In this document: one piece after another, positions 18,241 to 26,154 of the stretch
Layout of the letters: each line of letters begins with the position of its first letter
Numbering within the stretch: the first letter of the stretch is position 1
Assembly (NCBI GenBank): GCA_903858935.1
Contig: CAIOKO010000039.1
Location: forward strand, 1-64,000
Direction of reading: 5' to 3'
Source of the DNA: an uncultured Schlesneria sp.
Lineage (GTDB): Bacteria; Planctomycetota; Planctomycetia; Planctomycetales; Planctomycetaceae
DNA: 64,000 nucleotides
Position numbers and translations under genes: made by a program
The notes under the pieces: model-generated
What the model was told of the DNA's origin: nothing
Database searches by the model: none
What the model saw: only the letters and a program-made list of their open reading frames with translations

Positions 18241-18987
18241 ATGCGATTATTGAGCGTTTTGTCTCTGCTTTCAGTCATGATCGCTGCTGTTAACGCAGCT
18301 GACTTTCCTCGCGAAAAATTCGATGATTCGACTTTCGAGACGATTTTCGATGGTAAGTCTCTTAAGGGCTGGCACGTCAGTACGCAGACGGGCCACAGTA
18401 ACGCGAGCATGCACACCAGCGGAGGACGCTGGCGACTGGAAGATGGCGCGATCGTTGGCAGTCAGGACATACCCGCCAACGGCGGAATCATTCTGACCGA
18501 TCGGCAATTCGGCAATTTCGAAGTCATCGTCGAAATGAAGAATGATTATGGTCCTGACAGCGGGTTGTTTCTGCGAAGTAATGAACGAGGTCAGGCGTAC
18601 CAGTACATGGTTGACTATCACGACAATGGCAATCTGGCCGGGATCTATGGCGAAGGATTGTCGGGTGGGATTCATCACCGCAACTTCGACTTTCTGGATG
18701 CCGTAACGAAGATCAAAACGAAGGACGCTCTGGTACCTTGTCCAATCAAACCTGCTGATTGGCCCGAATTCTGGAAGCATGGCGAATGGAACGAACTGCG
18801 AGCGAAAATCGAAAGCAATCCCCCTAAGATCACCACGTGGATCAACAAGGTTCGGTTTATGGAGTTCACAGATACTGAAAAACGCCATCCGGACACCGGC
18901 AGCATCGCGCTGCAGGTTCACGGTGGGGGCGACTACACTCAACAATTCGTCCGCTATCGAAACGTTCGCGTTAAAGAATGGAAGTAA
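18241..18987 (+). CDS. Secreted DUF1080 (3-keto-disaccharide hydrolase-like) protein
   Basis: A 248-residue exported protein. The signal peptide MRLLSVLSLLSVMIAAVNA ends before ADFPREKF. One DUF1080 beta-sandwich domain fills the rest: ETIFDGKSLKGWHV at the start, RLEDGAIVGSQ, NFEVIVEMKNDYGPDSGLFLR in the middle, and TGSIALQVHGGGDYTQQFVRYRNVRVKEW at the end. DUF1080 members have been tied to 3-keto-glycoside hydrolysis, and the lectin-like fold fits carbohydrate binding. Planctomycetes carry very many paralogues. A second, longer DUF1080 gene follows after an inverted-repeat element. Confidence 0.9.
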   Translation: MRLLSVLSLLSVMIAAVNAADFPREKFDDSTFETIFDGKSLKGWHVSTQTGHSNASMHTSGGRWRLEDGAIVGSQDIPANGGIILTDRQFGNFEVIVEMKNDYGPDSGLFLRSNERGQAYQYMVDYHDNGNLAGIYGEGLSGGIHHRNFDFLDAVTKIKTKDALVPCPIKPADWPEFWKHGEWNELRAKIESNPPKITTWINKVRFMEFTDTEKRHPDTGSIALQVHGGGDYTQQFVRYRNVRVKEWK

Positions 18988-18996
18988 GACGTTTTT

Positions 18997-19115
18997 GGAA
19001 CACTAATCTTCGCTAATCTCCACTAAATAAGAGTAAGAGTAGGAAGATAAATGTTCTGGAAAATAATGATTTTTGGTTTTTCTTATTAGTGTAAATTAGC
19101 GAAGATTAGCGTTCC
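18997..19115. repeat. MITE-like inverted-repeat element, copy A
   Basis: Two arms of about 34 bases face each other: the left starts GGAACACTAATCTTCGCTAA and the right, read in reverse, starts GGAACGCTAATCTTCGCTAA. They differ at only a few positions and enclose about 50 AT-rich bases. A diverged second copy is at 40242-40358. There is no coding capacity. It sits between two DUF1080 genes. Confidence 0.65.
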
Positions 19116-19289
19116 CTCTCTTCTGCAACTCTTCCGCGTTAATCGCACGATAAGAGAAAAGTCAAAAACCATTTTCTCCAGTGACGCCGTATATTTGACT
19201 TCATTGACCTGGACTGAGATCGTATCTCTTCCATTCATCCTGTTGCTTTAGACCTGTATTTTGACGCTTTTTCCCAAGGAGTCCGCTGC

Positions 19290-20264
19290 ATGAATCCGTC
19301 ATGGAAATTATCGATTGTCGTTCTAGGGTTGCTTGCCGCAACGTCGGTCAACGGTCAGGAAAAACCAAATCCGAAACTTGCGTTTCTCGATTCGAAATCA
19401 GCCGGAGCTGATTTTCAGATTCAGGGCGAGTACATCGGGAAAGTCGGTGACACCACGATCGGCGCTCAAGTAATCGCCAGGGGAAACGGCAAATTTGATG
19501 TCGTCGCCTATCCCGGTGGTCTACCCGGAGCCGGCTGGGACGTTTCGCAAGAAAAACTAAAATTCGTTTTCGAAACCAAAGACGGAATCACAAAAGCCAT
19601 CGGTGAAGGGAACGAAACCACGATCGCCAACGGTGTCATCTCGGTTAAACACGGCGATCATAAGGGTGAGTTAAAACGTCTTCATCGGGAATCCCCCACA
19701 TTAGCAAAGTCACCTCCCGAAGGTGCGATCGTCCTGTTTAACGGAACTAATGTCGATCAATGGCAACCAGGCAAATTGGAAGATCTTGGATTGATGGGTG
19801 TTGGAACCCGTACCAAACAGGTCTTCGAGAATTACACACTTCACCTCGAATTCCGGACACCTTTCATGCCGAATGCAACCGGTCAAGGTCGGGGCAACAG
19901 CGGTATGTATCTTGGCGATCAGTATGAATGTCAGGTCCTGGATTCGTTCGGTCTTGAAGGGGCTGACAATGAATGTGGCGGGATCTACAGTAATTCCAAG
20001 CCAAAGGTCAACATGTGCTATCCGCCATTGAGCTGGCAGACGTATGACGTCGACTTCACCTGTGCCAAGTTTGACGCCGACGGTAAAGTCACGGCACCCG
20101 CTCGCGTGACGATCAAGCATAACGGAGTCGTCATTCACGAGAACCTGGAATTGAAAACAACGCCAGGAGGTGGTCGATCCGATCAAAAGCCAGGCGCGAT
20201 TTTTCTTCAGGATCACGGTGATCCCGTTCGGTTCCGCAATATCTGGCTTGTCGAAAAGAAATAG
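19290..20264 (+). CDS. Secreted DUF1080 protein with N-terminal extension
   Basis: A 324-residue exported protein with signal peptide MNPSWKLSIVVLGLLAATSVNG and an AAGGAG ribosome binding site about eight bases upstream. Residues about 30-135 form a beta-rich region (FQIQGEYIGKVGDTTIGAQV, GGLPGAGWD) found ahead of DUF1080 in other planctomycete proteins. The DUF1080 domain follows (GAIVLFNGTNVDQWQPG, NYTLHLEFRTPFMP, GQGRGNSGMYL, QYECQVLDSFG, ending DHGDPVRFRNIWLVEKK). The probable role is hydrolysis or binding of oxidised disaccharides, inferred from the family. A hairpin with a T-run follows the gene. Confidence 0.9.
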   Translation: MNPSWKLSIVVLGLLAATSVNGQEKPNPKLAFLDSKSAGADFQIQGEYIGKVGDTTIGAQVIARGNGKFDVVAYPGGLPGAGWDVSQEKLKFVFETKDGITKAIGEGNETTIANGVISVKHGDHKGELKRLHRESPTLAKSPPEGAIVLFNGTNVDQWQPGKLEDLGLMGVGTRTKQVFENYTLHLEFRTPFMPNATGQGRGNSGMYLGDQYECQVLDSFGLEGADNECGGIYSNSKPKVNMCYPPLSWQTYDVDFTCAKFDADGKVTAPARVTIKHNGVVIHENLELKTTPGGGRSDQKPGAIFLQDHGDPVRFRNIWLVEKK

Positions 20265-20311
20265 ATTCCTGACGAGTTCTGATCAAAGGCTTCGGCAAAA
20301 ACATGTGAATG

Positions 20312-20352
20312 CCAGGGTTCACCGCTCGAGAGTGGTGACCTCTGGTATTTTT
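20312..20352 (+). terminator. Intrinsic terminator after the DUF1080 gene
   Basis: An imperfect hairpin, CCAGGGTTCACC paired with GGTGACCTCTGG around a nine-base loop, is followed by TATTTTTC. It lies between two convergent genes and could serve the plus-strand DUF1080 gene. Confidence 0.55.
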
Positions 20353-20428
20353 CATTCATGAAGTACGCTCACTTCGTCATTCCTGGGTTTTCAATAACAA
20401 ATCAACTCGGAAACGTGTGCAAACGCAA

Positions 20429-21385
20429 TTAAAAGGCATCGCGTGAGGCGAGCGCGATGGCTCCCATCACTCCCGCATTGCTGCCGAGATCGGAGGGTTC
20501 AATTCGGACACTTTCCGGGGGGATCATGCGTACTCGCTGCTTAACTTGTGCGCGAATCCGATTGAACAGAATGTCCCCCATGTTCGCGACGCCGCCACCC
20601 AGAACGACAAGCTCGGGGTGTAAGGTAACCATGGCATTGGCAACTCCGATCGCCAGGTAATCGGCGGCCTGCATGATCGCGTCCATGACCGGTTCGTCCT
20701 GTTTGGCTGCATCTGCCATCAGTTCCGACGTGACGCGATTTGCGTCCCCGCCAACCATGTCGTGTAAGTGTGGTGCGAGGCCCATCAGCATCAATCGAAT
20801 CCCTGACGCCGCTAAAGCAGTTCCGCTGGCTAATGTTTCAAGGCAACCATGATTTCCGCATCCACAGGGAGGGCCCTGTGGGTCGATTGTCTGGTGCCCC
20901 AGTTCTCCGGCGGCCCCAACTGGCCCCAGTCGCAACTTGCCATCGATCACAACCCCTCCGCCGATCCCTGTCCCGATCGCAATGAAGACCATGCTGTCGA
21001 CATCTTTTCCACGCCCGTATACCAGTTCGCCAAGTGTTGCCATGCGGACATCATTTAAAAGGCGAACAGGGCAATTGACGTGTGCTGACAGGATTTCAGC
21101 TGCGGGGACATCAATCCATTGTGTCGTCAGGTTTGGTAGAAAACGAGTGATTCCATTGGGGACGTCAACCAGTCCAGGCACACCCATTCCCAGCCCGACG
21201 GGCTTCTTTCCTGCTTCTTTGGTCAGCTCCTGAATCGCCGTGCCAATCCGTTGTAGAACCCGTTCAGGTCCTGAATGAGATTCCGTCGGAATCGATTGAC
21301 GAAATAAAATGTTTCCCTGTTCATCCCCCAGGACGCACTTGATCGATGTTCCGCCCAGGTCGACTCCGGCAAATAGATCTGGCAT
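20429..21385 (-). CDS. ROK-family sugar kinase (glucokinase-like)
   Basis: A 318-residue cytoplasmic kinase that phosphorylates glucose or a related sugar with ATP. It shows the phosphate-1 motif FAGVDLGGTSIKCVLGD at the N-terminus, GMGVPGLVD, the GTGIGGGVVIDG loop, and the ROK signature ELGHQTIDPQGPPCGCGNHG, which holds the zinc-binding cysteines. I chose the Met directly before PDLFAGVDLGG. A start 15 codons upstream (21430) is possible. There is no N-terminal HTH, so it is a kinase and not a repressor. It is divergent from a sugar-type ABC ATPase, which suggests a link to sugar uptake. Confidence 0.9.
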   Translation of the reverse strand: MPDLFAGVDLGGTSIKCVLGDEQGNILFRQSIPTESHSGPERVLQRIGTAIQELTKEAGKKPVGLGMGVPGLVDVPNGITRFLPNLTTQWIDVPAAEILSAHVNCPVRLLNDVRMATLGELVYGRGKDVDSMVFIAIGTGIGGGVVIDGKLRLGPVGAAGELGHQTIDPQGPPCGCGNHGCLETLASGTALAASGIRLMLMGLAPHLHDMVGGDANRVTSELMADAAKQDEPVMDAIMQAADYLAIGVANAMVTLHPELVVLGGGVANMGDILFNRIRAQVKQRVRMIPPESVRIEPSDLGSNAGVMGAIALASRDAF

Positions 21386-21552
21386 CGCCAGTGGTCCTTT
21401 CAATGATCGGTCGAGAACGATTTTACTCATGGCTAGGGTAACAAACCGAATAGAATGGCTGCTACACTATTCACTGGGTTGCGGCTTTCCGAAATGCCAG
21501 CCATCATCCAGCAAGTACACCCGAATCGTCTATTCCAAAAGAGCACTTCCGA

Positions 21553-23061
21553 ATGTCGGTTGCCGAACCCGTTCCGTTATTAGACTGTCGCAACATTGGC
21601 GTTCGATACGGAGGTGTTGTTGCTCTCAGCGGTGTCGATTTCACTCTTCAACCCGGTGAAGTCCATGGACTGGTCGGTTGTAATGGGGCGGGAAAAAGCA
21701 CGCTGATGAAGGTGCTTGCGGGTGTTGTTCCGGATTATTCGGGTGAGATTCGGTTGGATCAAAAGCTGGTTCACCTGGGTTCACCGCGTGAAGCTCTGTC
21801 GCATGGAATTGCGATGGTCTACCAGGAACTTTCGGGAATCGAGCAACTTTCGGTTGCCGAAAACCTGTTTCTGGGGCGGCAACTGGTCAGCGCCTGGGGT
21901 CAGGTCGACTGGAAAGAAATGAATCGTCAGGCGACCGCATCACTGGCAGAATTGAACATTCACATCGATGTTCGAAACCGGCTGCGGGATTTTCCATTAG
22001 TGATTCGGCAAATGATCGAGATCGCTCGGGGATTGCACAGCGGCGCGCGCGTGCTGATCCTGGATGAGCCGACCAGTGCCCTCAGTCTGCCCGAAGCCAG
22101 GCGTTTGTTTGAACTGATCAAGCACTTGCAGTCGCGTGGCGTGGCGATTGTGTTTATCAGCCATTTTTTGGAAGACGTTTTGGCGATCTGTGACCGAGTT
22201 ACGATCTTGAAAGACGGACGAAAGCTTGAGACTCGACCCGCAGCCGAACTGAATCGGTCGACCATCATCCGTCAGATGGTTGGTGAAACAGGTGATTCGA
22301 CGACTGAAGAATGTACTGAAACAGTTCTTCCGTCAGCGGTTGCCGGCAGCCCTCGATTGGTTATTCAGGGATTGAGAAAAGCTGGCTGCTTCGACGACAT
22401 CACGCTCGACGTCAACCCGGGAGAGTGTCTTGGGCTATACGGTTTCGTCGGAGCCGGTCATCAGGATCTGGTCCACGCATTGGCGGGGTCAACGGCCGTC
22501 GAACGTGGTCAAGTCTGGCTGGATGGCAAGCCGTGGCGAACCGGCGATGTCACCGCATCTGTTCAAAACGGGATCGTACTGGTCGCCGCTGATCGAGCAC
22601 AGACACTCGCGCGACGTGCATCGATCGCGCATAACATGACTCTGGCGCATTTGCGCAAGAATCTTGGCAACTGGCTCGTTCGACGACGCGAGCACCAGGT
22701 CAGCCAGCCGATGCTGGAAACAGTCGGATGTCGTCCCCCAAACCCGGCGTTAAGAGCCGGATCACTTTCCGGGGGTAATCAGCAAAAGGTTGTCCTGGCC
22801 AAATGGTTGCTGGGTCCCATTCGCGTGCTGCTGCTTGAAGAACCGACGCGTGGCATGGATGTTCATGCCAAGGCCGAAATCATGGAACTCGTCGCCGAAC
22901 AAAAGCGACAGGGAGCGGCGGTCATCCTGGCCTCAACAGAACCAGAACTCGTGCTGGCTCACGCGGACCGGATCGTGACGCTTGCCCGTGGCCGAATCAC
23001 ACGAATCTTCACGAACGAGCGAGCGACCAAGCAGGACCTGATGCGATTCGCTGAAGTCTGA
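21553..23061 (+). CDS. Sugar-type ABC transporter ATP-binding protein (RbsA/XylG-like)
   Basis: A 502-residue protein with two ABC domains in tandem, as in the CUT2 ATPases RbsA, XylG and MglA. The first domain has Walker A GCNGAGKST and Walker B VLILDEPTSAL but a degenerate signature in place of LSGGQ. The second has LSGGNQQKV and LLLEEPTRGMD but lacks a normal Walker A, as is usual for the family. No permease or binding-protein gene is adjacent: a hydrolase gene follows on the other strand. The partners must be encoded elsewhere. The ROK kinase gene is divergent, with about 170 bases between the starts. Confidence 0.9.
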   Translation: MSVAEPVPLLDCRNIGVRYGGVVALSGVDFTLQPGEVHGLVGCNGAGKSTLMKVLAGVVPDYSGEIRLDQKLVHLGSPREALSHGIAMVYQELSGIEQLSVAENLFLGRQLVSAWGQVDWKEMNRQATASLAELNIHIDVRNRLRDFPLVIRQMIEIARGLHSGARVLILDEPTSALSLPEARRLFELIKHLQSRGVAIVFISHFLEDVLAICDRVTILKDGRKLETRPAAELNRSTIIRQMVGETGDSTTEECTETVLPSAVAGSPRLVIQGLRKAGCFDDITLDVNPGECLGLYGFVGAGHQDLVHALAGSTAVERGQVWLDGKPWRTGDVTASVQNGIVLVAADRAQTLARRASIAHNMTLAHLRKNLGNWLVRRREHQVSQPMLETVGCRPPNPALRAGSLSGGNQQKVVLAKWLLGPIRVLLLEEPTRGMDVHAKAEIMELVAEQKRQGAAVILASTEPELVLAHADRIVTLARGRITRIFTNERATKQDLMRFAEV

Positions 23062-23089
23062 TCGATAACCGCTCGATATCCCGCAAAGT

Positions 23090-24187
23090 TTAACGAGGGT
23101 ATTCAACCGCCTGTTGAGATTCATCGAAATAGACGTAATGCCGAATTGCATCAGCAATTTGAGGTTGATTGTAATAATTTTCCCAGATGTGCCTGAACCC
23201 CACCAGATCGCTCACGTCGTAATCGATGATTTTCTGATTCCCATCTCCAAGCTTTGCGCGATCGCGACGAGTCAGCCCGGAAATGGCCAGTGCCTTTCCA
23301 GAAATCGGTCGGCGTAAGGGGTAAAGCAAAAGCGGCAAGTCGGTGTGGTTTCGCAGATTAATGACCGCTTCGGCCTGACACAGCGCGAGACCGTACCGTC
23401 GGTCGGGATTCAGCCAGTCGTGATCAATCGCTGCCGCTGCCAGTACGACCCGAATCCGGCGAGCCGGTTGTGGCCCATGAATCAGGACGCGTCCTTCAAC
23501 TGCGCCACCAGCCATCGAATGCAGTGCGGACGCCACCATTCGGGTTCCGTGGCTATGTCCGATCAGGCAGACAGGATGTTCGGCACTGACCTTGGTGACC
23601 AGGTCAGCCAGATAAAAGCCATTGAGCGATGCACGGCGACCAAGTTTGTTGACTCGAAGATGCGGAATACAACAATCCACGTCGTCGCTGGCCCAGGTGT
23701 AAAAAATAATGTGCAACGGTTGGCAGGGTGCTGCCTGGCGCAACCAGCGGTATGTGAAGGCGGAATCCTCTAACATCGAATCCCAGGTTACGAAACTACC
23801 GTGAGCCATAAAACAGACGGGAACTCCCGGCTGAAGTGAGGCGAGTAGTTCGTTCAGAGAACTGCCGCGACCAGGGTTTGGACCATCGAAGCGGAAGACC
23901 TGATAATCGAAAGCCTGGCCCGCCTCGACTGCGTCCTTGCCACAACGTGTACTGACGATCCAATAATCGGGATCGCATGGTCCGCGAACCACGCTCGTTG
24001 GCGCAGCGTATTGTGCCGGAGCTGGTAAAACGCTTCCGCTATCCAACTGGGTTGTGTCGTATGACTGTGCGAGCGCCAACCATGGTGCGCAAAACAATGC
24101 CCACACGGCAAACAGCCAGTTTCGACAGAATCGCATCGCCTGTTTTGAGAGATGCGTTGGACGCGTCGTCATGAAATCAGCAGCCAA
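23090..24187 (-). CDS. Exported alpha/beta-hydrolase (lipase-like)
   Basis: A 365-residue protein. Its N-terminus has a hydrophobic signal sequence (RNWLFAVWALFCAPWLALAQ) that fits a start at the Met of MRFCRNW (24136) as well as the longer form given here. The nucleophile elbow GHSHG (residues 210-214, Ser 212) lies after the strand VCLIG. An upstream strand VPVCFMAHGSF probably forms the oxyanion region. A later Asp and His would complete the triad, but I cannot assign them with certainty. The substrate is unknown. The gene is convergent with the ABC ATPase. Confidence 0.75.
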   Translation of the reverse strand: MAADFMTTRPTHLSKQAMRFCRNWLFAVWALFCAPWLALAQSYDTTQLDSGSVLPAPAQYAAPTSVVRGPCDPDYWIVSTRCGKDAVEAGQAFDYQVFRFDGPNPGRGSSLNELLASLQPGVPVCFMAHGSFVTWDSMLEDSAFTYRWLRQAAPCQPLHIIFYTWASDDVDCCIPHLRVNKLGRRASLNGFYLADLVTKVSAEHPVCLIGHSHGTRMVASALHSMAGGAVEGRVLIHGPQPARRIRVVLAAAAIDHDWLNPDRRYGLALCQAEAVINLRNHTDLPLLLYPLRRPISGKALAISGLTRRDRAKLGDGNQKIIDYDVSDLVGFRHIWENYYNQPQIADAIRHYVYFDESQQAVEYPR

Positions 24188-24558
24188 AAAATGACCAGGG
24201 AATCAATAGACTCGGCTGTCGTTATCGTCTGTGACTCAGGTTTGACAAAAGTCCAATCCCGATGGTTTGAAGGACATGTGAAAAACCCCAAGCCCCCTCT
24301 GTGTTGCAATCGGAATTTTACGAATTTTCGTCAAGCTCGTGGCAAAGATGAGAAACAGCCCATGACGCGTAAAGCATCCCGGGCTGTTGCGTTTCATTTC
24401 AGTTTCGAGCGAAAGTGCTGACAGAGATTACTGGTCTTATGTGCCACTGGATCAGAGTCTTCAGACAAGAAGTGGCTTCTGCTTCTTGGGGTCAAAGAGC
24501 ACTGCTTGACCTGAGTCGGTCAAGCAGTGGCAAATTGACTTTCATCCGCTGCGAACCA
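24188..24558. other. Intergenic region with a strong hairpin
   Basis: About 370 bases lie between two minus-strand genes. At 24500-24529 two perfect 12-base arms, CACTGCTTGACC and GGTCAAGCAGTG, surround six bases. They lie about 30 bases beyond the stop of the OmpH-like gene and probably end its transcript, although no clear T-run follows. The rest shows nothing recognisable. Confidence 0.5.
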
Positions 24559-25266
24559 TCAGCGAGCTGATTCTTCTTCTTCGAATTCGGAGTTTGCTTT
24601 GGATGCACCGGCAGATTTTGCCGCTGCAGCTCGACGGCTGGCTCGGGTCGAAATCGATTCAGGCTGGGTTGGCGCCGGCTGTTGTTGAGGAGCGGCGGCG
24701 GCGGCTTGTGGAATCGGGGCAATCGGGTGCTTTTCACGCAGAACCTTCACCACTTCGTCAGTGATATCGACACCGGGATCAACCGACAGCAGCAAGCCTT
24801 CGTTCTTCGGAATTACGATGCTCAGACCACGCTTTGCAGCGATTTCCTGAGTGATTGGCTTGAGTTCCGCTCGGAACTTGGCAATTTGAACCTGCTTGTA
24901 TTGCTCGAATTCGGCCAGAGCCTTCTTTTGAATTTGAGACAACTGGGTCACAGCCGAACGTTCCATCTGTGAGAACTCTTTCTGTTCTTCTTCGGATGGA
25001 GACGAGCCGTTGGATTTTTTCTTGGCGTTCAATTGCTCTTTCGCACTTTCGACCGTCTTCTGGTAAGACTGGTTCAGTGAATTTTGAGCTAATTCCAGCG
25101 ATTGGGCCAGTTGTCGATCTCGGCCGGTTTCAGCGGCCACTTTGTCGAGATCGACGACAGCCATTCCGCCACGGGAAGTGGCAACGGCTGGACCATTTGA
25201 TTGGCCGCAGCCAACGAAACTCGCCACACAACACGACAACACGAAAACAAAGCTAAAGCGACGCAT
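24559..25266 (-). CDS. OmpH/Skp-like periplasmic lipoprotein
   Basis: A 235-residue exported protein. The ATG at 25266 has a good AAGGAG site a few bases upstream and begins the lipoprotein signal MRRFSFVFVLSCCVASFVGC, with the cysteine of FVGC as likely lipid site. The body is the OmpH/Skp layout: a short strand MAVVDLDKVAAETGRDRQL, a long charged helical region (about residues 60-150) and the closing IVIPKNEGLLLSVDPGVDIT. A proline-, glutamine- and alanine-rich tail follows. Skp is a chaperone for outer-membrane proteins; that the same job is done here is inference. The lipid anchor and tail are unusual for Skp. Confidence 0.82.
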   Translation of the reverse strand: MRRFSFVFVLSCCVASFVGCGQSNGPAVATSRGGMAVVDLDKVAAETGRDRQLAQSLELAQNSLNQSYQKTVESAKEQLNAKKKSNGSSPSEEEQKEFSQMERSAVTQLSQIQKKALAEFEQYKQVQIAKFRAELKPITQEIAAKRGLSIVIPKNEGLLLSVDPGVDITDEVVKVLREKHPIAPIPQAAAAAPQQQPAPTQPESISTRASRRAAAAKSAGASKANSEFEEEESAR

Positions 25267-25507
25267 CCAAAACTCCTTTTTTGGACAGGATTTGTTCAAG
25301 CCATGAACGACGGAGCGGGAACCTATGCGAAACAGGAAATATCGTCCAGACCATTTCGAAAGGGAGCTGGTTTGTGCCTTTATCGCCAACGAGCCGAACG
25401 GTATCTCAGCGGGTTACGTTCGACTTTGGTCGGACACTTCGGAAAAATGCAGTCTCATTTGCTTTAATGAGGGAACTTTTCCCTCCGAAAACACGTCTCA
25501 AGTCTGA

Positions 25508-26092
25508 TTGATCGTGAACCAAATATCCGACCAAACGCTGATTGACCATTGTCTGGCTGGGCGTCGAGAGGCCTTCGGGCAGCTTGTCGAGCGGTATCAG
25601 AATCGACTTTTCCATTCTTTGTTGCATTTACTTGGTTCAGCAGAGGATGCGCAAGATGCGGCGCAGGAAGCGTTTGTGAATGCCTTCGAAAAACTGGGCA
25701 GTTTTCGCGGGCAGTCTCAGTTTTATTCGTGGTTATTCCGAATCGCCTACAATACGGCCGTCAGTTCTAAACGAAAGTCGGGACGAATGTCGGTTTCACT
25801 GGAAGCTCGACGAGATGCAAGCGGTCTTGAACCGTCAGACGGCAATCCGACGAGCGAGCCGTCGTATGCCATGGACGTGAGCGATCGGCAACGACTTGTT
25901 CAACAGGCACTGTCGGAACTCGGTGAAGAATTCCGTACGGCGTTAGTGTTAAAAGAAATGGATGGAATGAGTTACGAAGAAATCGCCGACATCGTCAAAG
26001 TCCCGCTGGGAACGGTTCGCAGCCGAATTCATCGGGCGAGACTGGAACTGCGTGAGAAATTATCGGTGTTGCTCAGATCCGAAGTCCTTTAG
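25508..26092 (+). CDS. ECF-type sigma-70 family RNA polymerase sigma factor
   Basis: A 194-residue sigma factor. Region 2 shows DHCLAGRREAFGQLVERYQN, SAEDAQDAAQEAFVNAFEKL and SQFYSWLFRIAYNTAVS. Region 4 shows FRTALVLKEMDGMSYEEIAD followed by VPLGTVRSRIHRARLELREKL, a classic HTH. The start is TTG at 25508 or GTG two codons later. The adjacent downstream gene encodes a membrane protein with an anti-sigma-like N-terminus, so the two probably form a sigma/anti-sigma switch. The inducing signal is unknown. Confidence 0.95.
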   Translation: MIVNQISDQTLIDHCLAGRREAFGQLVERYQNRLFHSLLHLLGSAEDAQDAAQEAFVNAFEKLGSFRGQSQFYSWLFRIAYNTAVSSKRKSGRMSVSLEARRDASGLEPSDGNPTSEPSYAMDVSDRQRLVQQALSELGEEFRTALVLKEMDGMSYEEIADIVKVPLGTVRSRIHRARLELREKLSVLLRSEVL

Positions 26093-26154
26093 ATGATGTT
26101 CCTTGAGATGATTTTGAAGTCTGCCTGAGCCGGCAGCAGGAAGAAGTCCCTACC

